In this document: positions 23,998-40,700 of the stretch, in pieces
How positions within the stretch are numbered: position 1 is the first letter of the stretch
Layout: the number at the start of each line of letters is the position of its first letter
Assembly: GCA_964035795.1 (NCBI GenBank)
Contig: OZ038321.1
Coordinates: forward strand, 14,625,971-14,689,970
DNA length: 64,000 nucleotides
DNA from: Pterobdella sp. o SKG-2022
Lineage: Eukaryota > Annelida > Clitellata > Hirudinida > Piscicolidae
Reading direction: 5' to 3'
The notes under the pieces: generated by a model
What the model was told of the DNA's origin: nothing
The model's input: the letters and a program-made list of their open reading frames with translations, nothing else
The model's database searches: none
Position numbers and translations under genes: made by a program

Positions 23998-26900
23998 GTG
24001 TGCCCAGTGAAACCTGTAGATTATTACGGTGAGTTGGTGGAGGTAAATAGTTAAAACAACAGATTAATTGCCTTATTTAGAACTTTTGAGTTGAAACTTC
24101 TATTATCTTACTTGTTGTATTATAACTTGATTGAGTATCTGCAGTCATATTAGTTTGTTAAGTTAGTTATCAAGCCTTTAACCACTATGTTGCATTGTTT
24201 GCTTTGATTATGTTCGTCTTTAGTTGGTCTCTACCATCTTTTCACCCGTTTTTCATTTGATAGTCACTGCCATTTTTTCAGCATTTATGAAGTATCGTCT
24301 TTCATAATTGTATACATGTATTTTTTTTTCATCACCATCATAAATAAGCACCACATAACCATCTTTTCTTATCAATGTACTTCGATTCTCAAGCTTAATG
24401 TAAGCTTTTAGTGTAAGTTACATGCTATTAAGGTGATTTATGGTATAAGATTATTGTTGTTATTAATTATGTTATCTTTAATGGGATGGTCAAAATAGTT
24501 CATTATAAAAAGCTTTGAATTGACATGTGTATCAAGTTTGGTTCTGAGCTTGGGTCTGTTAACACATTTCATACAAAGCTAAAGAATTTTATGTAAAAAG
24601 ACAAACAAAAATTCATATCAAATAAAGAAAGAAAGGGTTAAAAAATTGTATTGGATATTATAGCTAAATATAGGAAACTTCAATAAAAGAATTAACCATG
24701 GTGTATATGAACAGCTTAAATGTGCTAACAGCGTTGACGTTTGTTGATTCAGATGATGACTCAGAAGCTGAAAATAAAGCACCACCTGTCGAGAAGCCCA
24801 TAGTCGTTGAAGAAAAAGCCCTTGTTGAAGAGAAACCGGGTTGGTAGATCATTTATGATAGATATTTGTGACATCTATCTGAAGCAAACATTCAATAGTT
24901 TCAATATAAGCAGCCTTGATTCTTCAAAACTCAAACCACCATTACTCGACAGTGATAAAAGAGATGAGTGAAGAGGAAAGTCGTACAATAATGGCATCTG
25001 AGGATTTCCAGGGCTTTTTCTGTAAGGCATCCACCATTATTGAAAGGGCTCTCAATGAGAATATTGACTTATGCATTGACTACCTGGGACTTGATGATGA
25101 GGATATTGATAGGTTGATGTAGCTGCTTTTTTATGTGTTCATTTATTTTTTATCATGCTTGAAGATACTTAAATTCATTGAACTTGAACGATAAAATGAA
25201 TAGTTGTTTATTTATAATTGCTATTTAGACAAGTGGGAGAAGGGGAGCAGCTAAAGTTGAACAGAACTTTTGAGTTTGACAAGTGGACAAAGAATAGAAC
25301 TGTCACAAGCCTTGACTGGTCTACTGAGGTCTTTTGGCCTTTCAATTGTGTTTTCATTATGCATATATGAAGCGTTTATAGCAACAATACATACATAATA
25401 TAGTACTAAAACATGCAGTTTCCTGAGTTATTGTGTGCCTCATACAACAACAATGAGGATATGCCCTTGGAGCCTGATGGTGTGGTGCTCGTGTGGAATC
25501 TGAGGTTCAAGAAGCAATCTCCTGAGTTCATCTTCCATTACCAAGTGCTTGTTTGCTGATCATTTTTGATTGTTTATTCATCTGTTGAATAATAATCAAA
25601 ATCTTGATCAATAATAAATAATGGTAATCAAAACAACATTAGTTTTAACAGATAAATTAACGTTATCCCAAGCTATTCGGTATGAATATTAGTATTATAA
25701 GTCTCATCTCAAATCTATTGTGAAGATTTGATATGAATGTATTATTTGAAGCATGAATGTATTATTTACTGAGTAGAGGATTCATTTCAAAAATTCTTGA
25801 AAGGAATAAGGCCGATAGATTAATTCAGGCGATTCTAGGCTTTGTAAAATGATTATAATTAAAATAACATAAAGGATGAAACTCATTCAACATTAATTTA
25901 AGCGACCAAGGTGTTATCTATCAAAATATTTGTTTTTTAATTTATCTATTTGCCGTACATAAACCATAGTAGTTCACGTCAGTTACCATGCTATCCTGTG
26001 TTAGACATACCTTTCAAAATCATCTCAAACACTGCAGTCTCCTGTGACGTCAGCCTGTTACGCCAAGTTCCATCCCAATCTGATCATCGGAGGCACCTAC
26101 TCAGGCCACATCGTCTTGTGGGACAATCGATCTAACAAACGCACCCCCGTCAAACGTACTCCCATATCTGCATCTGTTCACACTGTACGTCTTATTATTG
26201 TTATCTTTATTTTATTGTTTACATGTTTATTCATGATTTTGACTTTGGTGAATGAATTTTGCAATATAATTATTTAAATTTCGCTTGAATTTGATTGTGG
26301 CCACAAACCACCTATAAACAAATACATGTGAATAACCTGGACAACCCTACAGCACCCGGTATACTGCTTAGACATGGTAGGCTCAAAGAATGCACACAAC
26401 CTCACATCCATTTCAACCGATGGCAAGATGTGTGTATGGAGTTTGGACATGCTGTCCCAACCACAGGCTAGTTTCAATGTGTCTTTGTGTCATTCTTGTT
26501 GTAACTTTAGATGTATGCTTTATGATTCAAACCCATCTTTGCATAGAAACGCACGTATAGCGATGATGATGAGGATGAGGATGATGATGTTTGGAAATTT
26601 TATTATCGATGCTAACCACCACAACATCATTAAACAATAGGAGAGCATAGAGCTTCAACAAGTGCACTCAAAGACAGTTGCTCCCATCACTTTTTCATTT
26701 CAAGCATCTGACTCAAACAATTTTGTAGTTGGCACAGAGGAAGGGACTACTTATACAGCTTGTAGGCATGGGAAGTTAGTCACCAAATGTTTATTTATGG
26801 GTCTTGATTGGGTTCAAACATCTTATTCTGTTTAAAGATAAATTTTAAATTTTTAAAATTTAAATTAGTTTTATTATTTTTAAATGGTATTATAATTGAA

Positions 26901-28154
26901 AACATTATACTAATTAAGTGATATAAAGATGACAAAAAAATGAAATAACATGCATACACCAAACAGCAAAACAGGCTTGTTAGATTCGTTTGAGGGCCAC
27001 TTTGGTCCTGTGACGGGTGTCGACTGCCACTCAACCCAGGCTCAATCTACTGATTACTCATCCTACTTCCTATCCTCCTCTTTTGATTGGACCATCAAGC
27101 TTTGGAATAATAAGGTAGAGGTTTATGTCTGAATGTGATAGGGTGTTTTGGAATTTGCATCATTCTCCACTCTATCAACAAATAGTATATTAAATAAATT
27201 TTTTTTAGAAAAAAAACGTGGTTTCACATTTCTTTGGTTTAAATTTTACACTATATTAACGATGCATTTTGATTCAATGAATCATTATCAGCTTTTAATC
27301 TGATAATACGATCAACTAAATATGAACTTACAGGAGAAGACTCCAGTGTACAGTTTCGAAAACAACAGTGAATACATATATGATGTCCGCTGGTCACCCA
27401 CCCATCCCTCTCTCTTTGCCTCTGTTGATGGCTCTGGAAAGCTTGATATGTGGAACCTCAACCTTGAAACTGAGGTTTTTTTTTTGATTTTGGTTTTATT
27501 ATTGTTGTGTGAATTAGTTGAAGCTTTTAGTTATACAGTTAAAAACTGGATAAAGTAATTATCATCAATGTTTTAGTTTAATTTTAATATAAATTGAGTT
27601 TATTAAGTTATGAGATTATGTATTAATTTAACAATAAATAAATCAATAAGTTAACTAATGTTAATATCATAAGATAAGAGTATGATTAGATTTGAGATAT
27701 ACTGTTTGGTTTCACCTCGCCCACAAAACCGTATTCCAGGCACCTGCAGCCTCTACAGTGGTGGGCACTGGAGGAGTGGCAGTGAACAAGTGCAGATGGC
27801 ATCAGACAGGAAGTCATATTGCCCTTGGAGATGATATTGGTCTCATTCATGTTTATGACCTGGCTGAGGTAACATGGCGATTCTTATCTGTTATCAGTCA
27901 CTTATTCCTTATAGATTTGAATAAAATATTAAAGAATATTAGAAAATCCATATTTTTTCAATTGCTACTATTATAATCATAATAATAATTATGCTGACTT
28001 AGTGCAATACGAATAAACATTAGTATAATTATCTATTTGCGTTTTTTTCCACCATCAACAGTCACTATCATGTCCTCGCAACGACGATTGGCCGAAATTT
28101 GGTCAAGTGTTGAACCAACTAAGGCAGGATCAGACAGAAGAAATTGAACAATGA
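21392..28154 (+). CDS. DYNC1I: Cytoplasmic dynein 1 intermediate chain
   Basis: Sixteen in-phase exons, 593 residues: 21392-21463, 21535-21634, 21808-21880, 22952-23088, 24008-24028, 24753-24839, 24953-25112, 25229-25328, 25419-25544, 26038-26184, 26353-26466, 26641-26774, 26967-27114, 27334-27474, 27740-27868, 28062-28154. It is a dynein motor subunit that links heavy chains, light chains and dynactin. Visible in order: the charged N-terminal helix ([20 protein letters not shown]) that binds p150/NudE; the light-chain region [14 protein letters not shown] (Tctex-type) and YSKETQT (LC8-type); the roadblock-binding segment; then a WD beta-propeller ([117 protein letters not shown]). Length is close to the usual 600-650; the variable spacer is short. 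Intron 11 uses a GC donor or an alternative GT 12 bases on. Confidence 0.97.
23956..23998 (+). repeat. (ATT)n microsatellite next to a 21-base microexon
   Basis: About fourteen TTA units end nine bases before the 21-base exon 24008-24028 (encoding VKPVDYY) of the dynein gene, occupying the place of the polypyrimidine tract. The microexon is phase 1-1 and could be skipped without a frameshift. It lies in the part of the intermediate chain known for alternative splicing in other animals. Confidence 0.85.
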
Positions 28155-29297
28155 GTCCATCCATCATATATCCATCTGTGTACTACCATCTCTTATTTTC
28201 ACTTGTTTCTCAGCTGTATTTCTCAACACTACCAAAATGTGCTCCTTATGCTACAGTTTATCTCATTTTGAAACGTTTTTTATGGTTTATTTCATTTGCT
28301 TTCAAAAATCATTGCTTTAACGCGTATAATATTAATAATCGAATTTTCGCTTCTGAATCATAATTATCCATGGAGTCTTAATATAAAATATAACATTTAT
28401 TGTTTGTATAATTTTTTTTGTAAATAGATTTATAAGTTAAAATTTTAAAATTAATATTCATTTTTGTTTAAATACATAGCATTTAAATTGTGGCAAAGAA
28501 TTTGCTTCGAAGTTTGAATTGTTACTTTTGAATAAGAAATTCACATTTTGTAAATTATTTAAACATTTCATAATGTTTTTATGCATATAGTTATAGTTTT
28601 TTATGCTATTTGACTTAGATAAACTGTAAGATATTATTAATTTTGTTTTATTCTTTAAAAAAATAGATTTAAATCAGGATCTTATTTTAATGTTTAATCA
28701 ATCCATTTAATTTAGTGTTCAGTCATTCATTTTTAACAATAATTATCATAAAATACGTAACACCTATAAGAAAATTCAATGTCTTTAATGATCAGCTGGT
28801 AGTAAAAGATACGTTGATTTAAATTCAGTTCAATGAATATCATTAAAGGTGATGGGTGAATATTGGAAGGAGCAAAATATATAAAATAATACATAGCATA
28901 AATTGTTTAATGTCTGTATTGAAAAATAAATAAAGTATTATTTTGAAAGTTTCGTTTTCTTCCAACTAGCGTAACAACGCAAAGCGGCTCACCCATAGGT
29001 TTATTCTCGCCCTTGACTTTAAAGTTTTCTGTGAGCTTAACACCTAACTGGACTAATTTAGTTTTGACAATGAATTATAAATTTTTCTGTTTCCGCATCA
29101 AAACGTTATTTTAGCAGTATGTAATAGGTATGAATTTACGCACTAAACGTGAAATTGTAAACAACATTATAAATTGAAATTTCAGGTGCTCAATAAATGT
29201 TTTGGATTTCAATTTTGTTTTCATGACCAAAATTTTTTAAAGCCAAACTGAAACTGCAACTTGAGTGAATACGTTTTGAAATAACTACTCATATATC
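28155..29297 (+). other. 3' UTR of dynein intermediate chain and TPK1 promoter region
   Basis: No exon recognised. Overlapping AATAAATAAA at 28925-28934 is a candidate polyadenylation site, which would give a 770-base 3' UTR. The ORF at 28151-28363 starts within the dynein stop region and shows no domain. Confidence 0.45.
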
Positions 29298-34048
<4,751 letters not shown>

Positions 34049-34799
34049 TTACTTCATTGTTGACCGATGCCTTGTAGTCATATAAATATTAGGTTTCCAT
34101 CAGGAACATATTTTTTTTACATAGTGTATGTACATATGCAAACTTTTATTAGGAAATTTAATTAAGTGGGTCTAATTAAATGGAAAAACTCATTTGGCTA
34201 TGAGTGTGACATTATGAAAAAGAATATATTTGTCTTATTTCTATCTACTTCAGTTATTTTTAATAACTTGAGTTTTGTTTATATCATATATTCGGTTTTT
34301 TAATCTACTTTAATATTATCAAAAAATCAGTAATTCAAAATGGAACGTATTCATCAAACTGTGAGGGTCAGTTTAAATCATTGAAACATGAATCCAGTAT
34401 TTTAAATATTAGCTTCCAAAATGTAATTAATCCTATAATAAGTACTCATGCAATAATTTTAAATTTTGTTTATTAGAGCGTTTGTACTGAATAAATAACG
34501 AGATGACTAAATTCAAAATACTAAAATTCCAAAAAAAATAAATTTTAAAATCTTTGATTCATAAAGCAAACTAATAAATCTTTAAAAATACGATTTCATT
34601 TGTGTTAATATTATTAAGACAACTTGATTTTAGTGCTATAACTATTAAGGATGTCTATTAGTGAATCCTTGTTACTCTCCAAATTCGATTATGAGTGTTA
34701 ATTTTGGTGTTATTTAAACTCAAAAATATAAAAAATTTGAAATCAAAGACTGTTAAGTCAAAAATATAGAGTGCGCCTCAACCAAAACAGAGGAAACTG
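34049..34799. other. Gap between convergent TPK1 and NAALADL1-like copy A
   Basis: 750 bases holding both 3' UTRs. AATAAA at 34490-34495 on the plus strand is a candidate TPK1 polyadenylation signal. Nothing else seen. Confidence 0.45.
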
Positions 34800-37700
34800 T
34801 TAGTTGGTGAACAAGTAAGGCTGTTTGAGACTGACTGAAGCAGATTTAACGAAAAAAGTCACCACTGCTACTTGTTTACGTACCTCTTCAACCAGTGATG
34901 CTGCAATAGAATAGTTTAAATTTTAGAAGTTTTATGAAAATAAAAAATTGAAAGAATCTTCATCATTTAAGGTGTAAAAAGCCTAACTCTAAAATACATA
35001 ACAAGTGAGAATCGGACACAAACTTGTGTTAGAATTGCCTGTAGAAGTCTTTTGAAGATTATTGATGGTATCTCGTAGACCTGGAAATATGCTGGCTGAG
35101 GCTTGGTCAGACAGGGTCGCAGTTATCAAAGTATTTCTGTTAATTTTTATTTTCCAATTTTTCTTATTATTCCATGTTTTCAAACAATTTTTAACTTTTT
35201 CAATTTTTTTTGTTTAAGTTCCATTGTCATTGCAACTTGAACTGAGCCATTACAATTTGAATAAAATTTCAAGTTGCGACATTCAGTTTTTATTACGCAA
35301 AATAGAAAAATATTTTTTGTTATATTCGATACCTACCGAATGCCTGGCCTGCCCGGCAGACCCAGAGGGTCGATGAAAGACCTTTCCAACTTCATCAGTT
35401 GGTCGTTCACACTCCTCACCAGTAAGATACTGCAGTGGTCAAGTATCACTCTTATAAAGTAAGGTAATTGGGTCGAAAATATTTTTGTTATCGAAATCAT
35501 AAACATGAACACGGAACTCATTATAATCGAGATTTTCGAGTCTAGTATCGAAGTCGTGAGTGGCTTCTTGGAATGCCGCTATGGCCTCTGACAGCTTATC
35601 TAGAAAAATTGAAAACCGTGGTATCTAGGTAAATTTCACGACAAAATAATATGTTTATTGCTTTTTAAGTATAATTTTATTTAATAAAAATATTAATTTT
35701 ACCCATTTGAATGTTGTATTTTTTAAAGGTTGAATGTTTTTTATGCAAAAACTTTTTGAAGTTTCGGTAGATGAAAGTTGAATAAGTGGAAGTATGAAAA
35801 GGAATGATGACTGATGATGACAAAGACCTGGCCATTTCAGCCCACACTTGCCCTAAGGCTTTGGAATACTGTGGAGTATATACGAAAAAATTTATAAAAA
35901 TTTTTGAATAGAAGATTTTAAGAAAATCTCAAGAAATGTAAATTTGAGTATCGTACGTTATATCCAGGATCGTGGAAGGTGGTAAAAGAGTGATGTGTGT
36001 CGTAAGCGGTGTGGTAGAGAGGGTAGTTTGAAATATTGTTGTTTGGGTCGAAATAAAAACGCAAATCAACAGTAGAAATTCCTAGTTTATATACAAAGCC
36101 TGTATAATCGCTAGAGAAGGAAAAACTACCGATCCTGAATGGAATCATAAATTATGATGATGCCTTTCTTTCGAAAGAATAAATTTCTTCATCATTTTTA
36201 TTAAAAAATTTAAAAAAGAACTGCAAAATAATTTTATATCGAAAGTGAAAACTTTAAAATTTCACTTTCAAGCTAAACTATGGAACCGTGTACTAACGAT
36301 GGAAGGGAAGCATGGAGAGGGTCGGGAGTGCGATAGACCCATGTGTCATAGACGGTTCTTCTACCCGCCTTGAACTCATCTTCGTCTGGGTTCCTTACCT
36401 TGCATTTGTGCTTTGAAGTAATATTGAATTCGTTATTAACAATAGAAATCAAACCCATTTAGTTGCTTGCATCAAAGCTTTATTGAGTAGAGGTAGTGCC
36501 ATTCCCTTGAAGACATAACGACCTACAAGATGACGTAGAGTTAAGTATATTTTTTACATTGAAATAAACAGTTGTATTTTAAAAGCATCTCAAAGTTTTT
36601 TATCAGCACTAAAAAACAACCTTGCACTGCTGAATCAACATTCAAATAAGCCACGGCTCTATCGCTCAACACCTTTCCGAATTGCTGTTAAAAATTCAAA
36701 TAGACGTTAATTTATTGAGGTTATATAAAAAAATTTTCAAACTAACAAATACAATGATAAAAACTTTGTCTAACCTCAACGAACTCTGTGGATCCTATGA
36801 CTCCTTGCTCTTCAGCTCCCCATGAACAAAACACTATGCTCCTTCGAGGCTGCCATACTAGACAATGTTAGGGCAACCAATTCAGTTACGGAATAATTAT
36901 TCAGTCAATCACTTCACCAATTAAAATATATTCAAACTAACTAACCTTTATCGGCCACTAATTTGGACATGGCTCTAACGATTTCCAATAAGACAGCAGT
37001 GCCACTGTTTGGGTCCGTGCCTCCGTAAACCCATGCATCGTGATGGTTTCCCAGCATCACATAACGGTCTAAAACAAAAACAAATGACGTTTATTTATTT
37101 TTATTCTAGTAATATTTTTTATTCAGCTTCGGGTCAACACAATCTAATTCATTAATACATTTTTAGCTTAAAAGTATTAATGAATATTGCACCTGGCTCC
37201 TCTTTTCCTTTGATAACTCCAATAATATGCCTGATTTCTTTTTGTTCCCATTTGTTGTTCACGCTTAGTTCCAAGTGTCTGTATATTAATATCATGAAAC
37301 AAACTGATTCCTTAGAGCTTTGAAAGACATCAATTATTTTCAACAGTTCGCTTATTTATCTCAACTTCTCTTTTGGTATTTCTGGCTTCTCTCTTTCTTA
37401 ACTCATCTATCTTTCTAACCGTTCTTTCACTGTTTCTATTAACAAATCTTCTTCTTCTCCTGTCTCTGTTCCTTTTGGTGTTCCTCAGGGATCTGTTCTT
37501 GGACCTCTTTTCTTTATTCTTTTTTCCTCTCATCTCTCTTGACTTATCAAATCTTTTTCTTTTCAAAGTCAGCTTTTTGCTGATGAAACCTACATCTTCT
37601 CTTCTTTTCCTCTCTTTTCCCTTTCTTCTACTCTTGAAAGACTTAGCCTTTATCTTAGTTATATTCTTTCCTGGAGTGACTTCATGCATCTCAAACTAAA

Positions 37701-40700
37701 TCCTTCTAAATTGAACTTTATTTATCTCTCTAGATCCAAATTTCTCCCTTCCTCTCTCCCTCCCTATATGATCTCTGACCTTACTATCTCTCCCTCTTCC
37801 ACTATTCGTAGTCTTGGTTTACTTCTTGATTCTTCCCTTTCTTTTAAGTTCAAATTCTCTCTGTTGCTTCTTTTTGTTTTTTCACGTTGTAACAGACAGA
37901 TCTCTTTTTATCTCGATGATGCCTTTTTTAAGATTCTTGTCTGCTTTCTTGTTCTCTCCCGTCTTGATTACTGCAACTCTTTATACTATAATTTTCTTAA
38001 ATTTACCCTCTACTCTCTACCCTCTTACTAAAGCTTTCAACTCTGCAGCACGTCTGGTCTTTCATACTCCTAAATTTTCTCATATTTCTCCATCTCTTAC
38101 CGATCTTTACTGGCTACCTTTTCACTTTCGCTCTTCCTTCAAAATCTGTTCTTTGATGCATGAAATCTCTCATACTACTTTACCTTCCCATCTTTCTAAC
38201 TTCTCACTATCTCCTAAGCGTGCTGGCCTACGGCCCTCTACTCGCTCTCAGCTCTTCATTATCCCTCCCTCTCACCCCTATGCTAAAACTGCTTTTTCTT
38301 TTTCTGGTTCATTTCTCTGGAACTCTCTTCCTCCAAATCTTAAATTTTCTTCCTATTCGATTTTTTTTCAGAAACTAATAACCTACTTCTATAAGCAGTT
38401 AATAGCATAGCGCCTCTGAACGATGCGTAAGAGGCGCTATATTTCACATTATTATTATTTCATTGTTCCTATGGCTACATCTTTAACAATATTTTCAACC
38501 TTGAATCTCTTGAATTCTATCCTAATTCCAATAAGATTCCTTGCTTTGTTAACTTATGAAATTATTACTAACATGGATATCAACGTTAAACTGCATCAAA
38601 ACTTAGCGTCTATAGTTGAAAGATGCTTTTCTGTCATAGCCTGGTTAACAGTACTCCCATAGCGTATATCAGCAAGCTGATATTCTGGTATCATCTTTAT
38701 TTGGCTTGGCGGATGATCTTAATTGACAACGGAAAAATAAATTGCTCAAGTTTTCAAACAGTGGTTATGAATAAGATGATTTCAAATTTGATGTCAGCTT
38801 GGGCTGGTAATCTATAAAAATTTGTCTCAAATATATAACTTATTTTATAAAATACGCCTTAAGCGGTGAAAATTTTCTAAGCTGATCTTTATTAACCCCA
38901 CTCACTGGGACACGTACAGCAATAAAATCTATTATGATTAATATAATCATAATGTTGCCAATATGATAAATAGAGTTATCGTCAAATCGACTGGGTTACA
39001 TAACGTGTCTTCGATCGATACACATGATGATGTAGGTCGTTTACAAAATATCAATTTCAAAACATGGATTCATCCAATTCACAGGCTTATTTCTGATGAA
39101 CTCATAAACAAAATTTTGAAATTATTTTATCTTAAAATCTATAAATTATTTACACTTTTATTTTTTGTATGTTTATCATAAATAGGAATCATGCAATATG
39201 ACTTTTTTCTGGAACATTTTAATCATATTAGATCATCCTGCTGTACATGTCGCAGTAACTACAATTTTCAGCAGTCGGCCTAGATTATTGATACCACTTA
39301 TATTGTAATTAATAATATAAACTTTTTATTTGGGAAAAATTTCACACTGCCAGTTAGAGCTAACGGCCAACTTGAAAGTGTTGAATTCAAAATCCGTCGT
39401 TCCTACACTTGGGCAGTTTGCCTTGCCATTGACAAGAAAATGTTTATTAATCAAGCCAAATGACAACGGCACCAGCATATCAGTTCGTCAATAACTGCTT
39501 CCAAAATCTACTGTTATTCCGTTTATATCAAAAATCAGCTTTAAATTGCAGGCACTAAATTTGGCGCAGGTTAACGTCAGATGCTGTAAAAAAATAAATA
39601 AAGACTACGGCACCAGGTATTCCCAGACGGTAGCGCATCCAAGTACTAATTGGACTCAACGTTAACTTCAGTGATATGTTTCAACGTATACGGCCGCAGC
39701 TAAAGTGAAAGATTGAAAAAACCTCAAGGTGAATATTGAAGAAGACTTTTAGTTTAGTTTAATATTTATGAGATACAATATTAAATTTGAAGCATCAATG
39801 GCATCACCATCATTTTTCCATCATTTTATATGTGCTTTTCTGTTTACATGAGTAGGATATTGGAAAGTCATTAGAAATATCAAAAGATTTCATCATAAAA
39901 ACAAAAAAAAGTGCATACGAGACTGTAGGATGAAGAGCAGGGCCATATCGATATGTAACGTTGAGAAGTCCTCTCCAGTCTGCCGCCACTTCTTCGCCAC
40001 CCATTATCCTTAGTATGGGTCACATGAAAAGTTACTTTTATAGAATATACTTGAAAATATTAATTAACTATATAATAAAAAAAATATTTTATCAATCATG
40101 TGTGTCCTGAAAAGTTCCAAAGCTAATCTCATCTTAATTCACTTTGAACGTAATTAGCACTTTTATCCAACCAAAAATTGGGAATTCAAATTTTTCACAA
40201 TTAATAATTATTTTACTAGAAACCAATACGATATTCTTTCAAAATGAGCTTGAAAGATCGATAATGAAACAGACACAAATGACAGTTAAGTGGTACCTTA
40301 ACAGATGCCGTGCATCGTTGTAAGATATAGGTTGGCAAGGTATCTTTGAAATGAAGGCATCCTTTTTATCAATCCGATATGCCTCAGCTATGTGAAGACA
40401 ACACATGTGATTGAAAATACGTGAATTAGTTGAAGTATTGTAATTAAGAACATTTTTGTTATAAAGACATTTTGAAAACTAATTTTAAAACCTTTAATGA
40501 ATACAAATGACTAAACTAAATAAAGTGAGACATTTTACTAATAAAACTACCATATGTTTCAAATTTAATTCTCTTATTTAGTTGACTCATATTTAATTTT
40601 ATTACTTGTTTATTGATGTTTACACATATATATTTAATGTTAAATTTTATATGTTTCAACACAAAAACATCACAGGGATCATTAACAGTAAAACACCAAC

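Noticed and set aside
34800..34910. A roughly 110-base sequence present three times (34800, 46061, 47655), first taken for a SINE or small RNA gene, also checked for hammerhead ribozyme boxes
   Set aside because: On the minus strand it follows a splice acceptor and encodes [20 protein letters not shown] plus a stop, the expected last exon of the peptidase family. No hammerhead CTGATGA core is present.
35338..35600. An apparent frameshift between LENLDYNE and [11 protein letters not shown] in both peptidase copies
   Set aside because: A short intron (donor GTTCCG, acceptor CTGCAG) joins the two frames in phase 2; it is present in both copies.
37330..37689. Lys/Arg-rich 119-residue ORF on the minus strand
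   Set aside because: Shadow of the plus-strand LINE ORF, whose T/C-rich coding strand gives A/G-rich complement.
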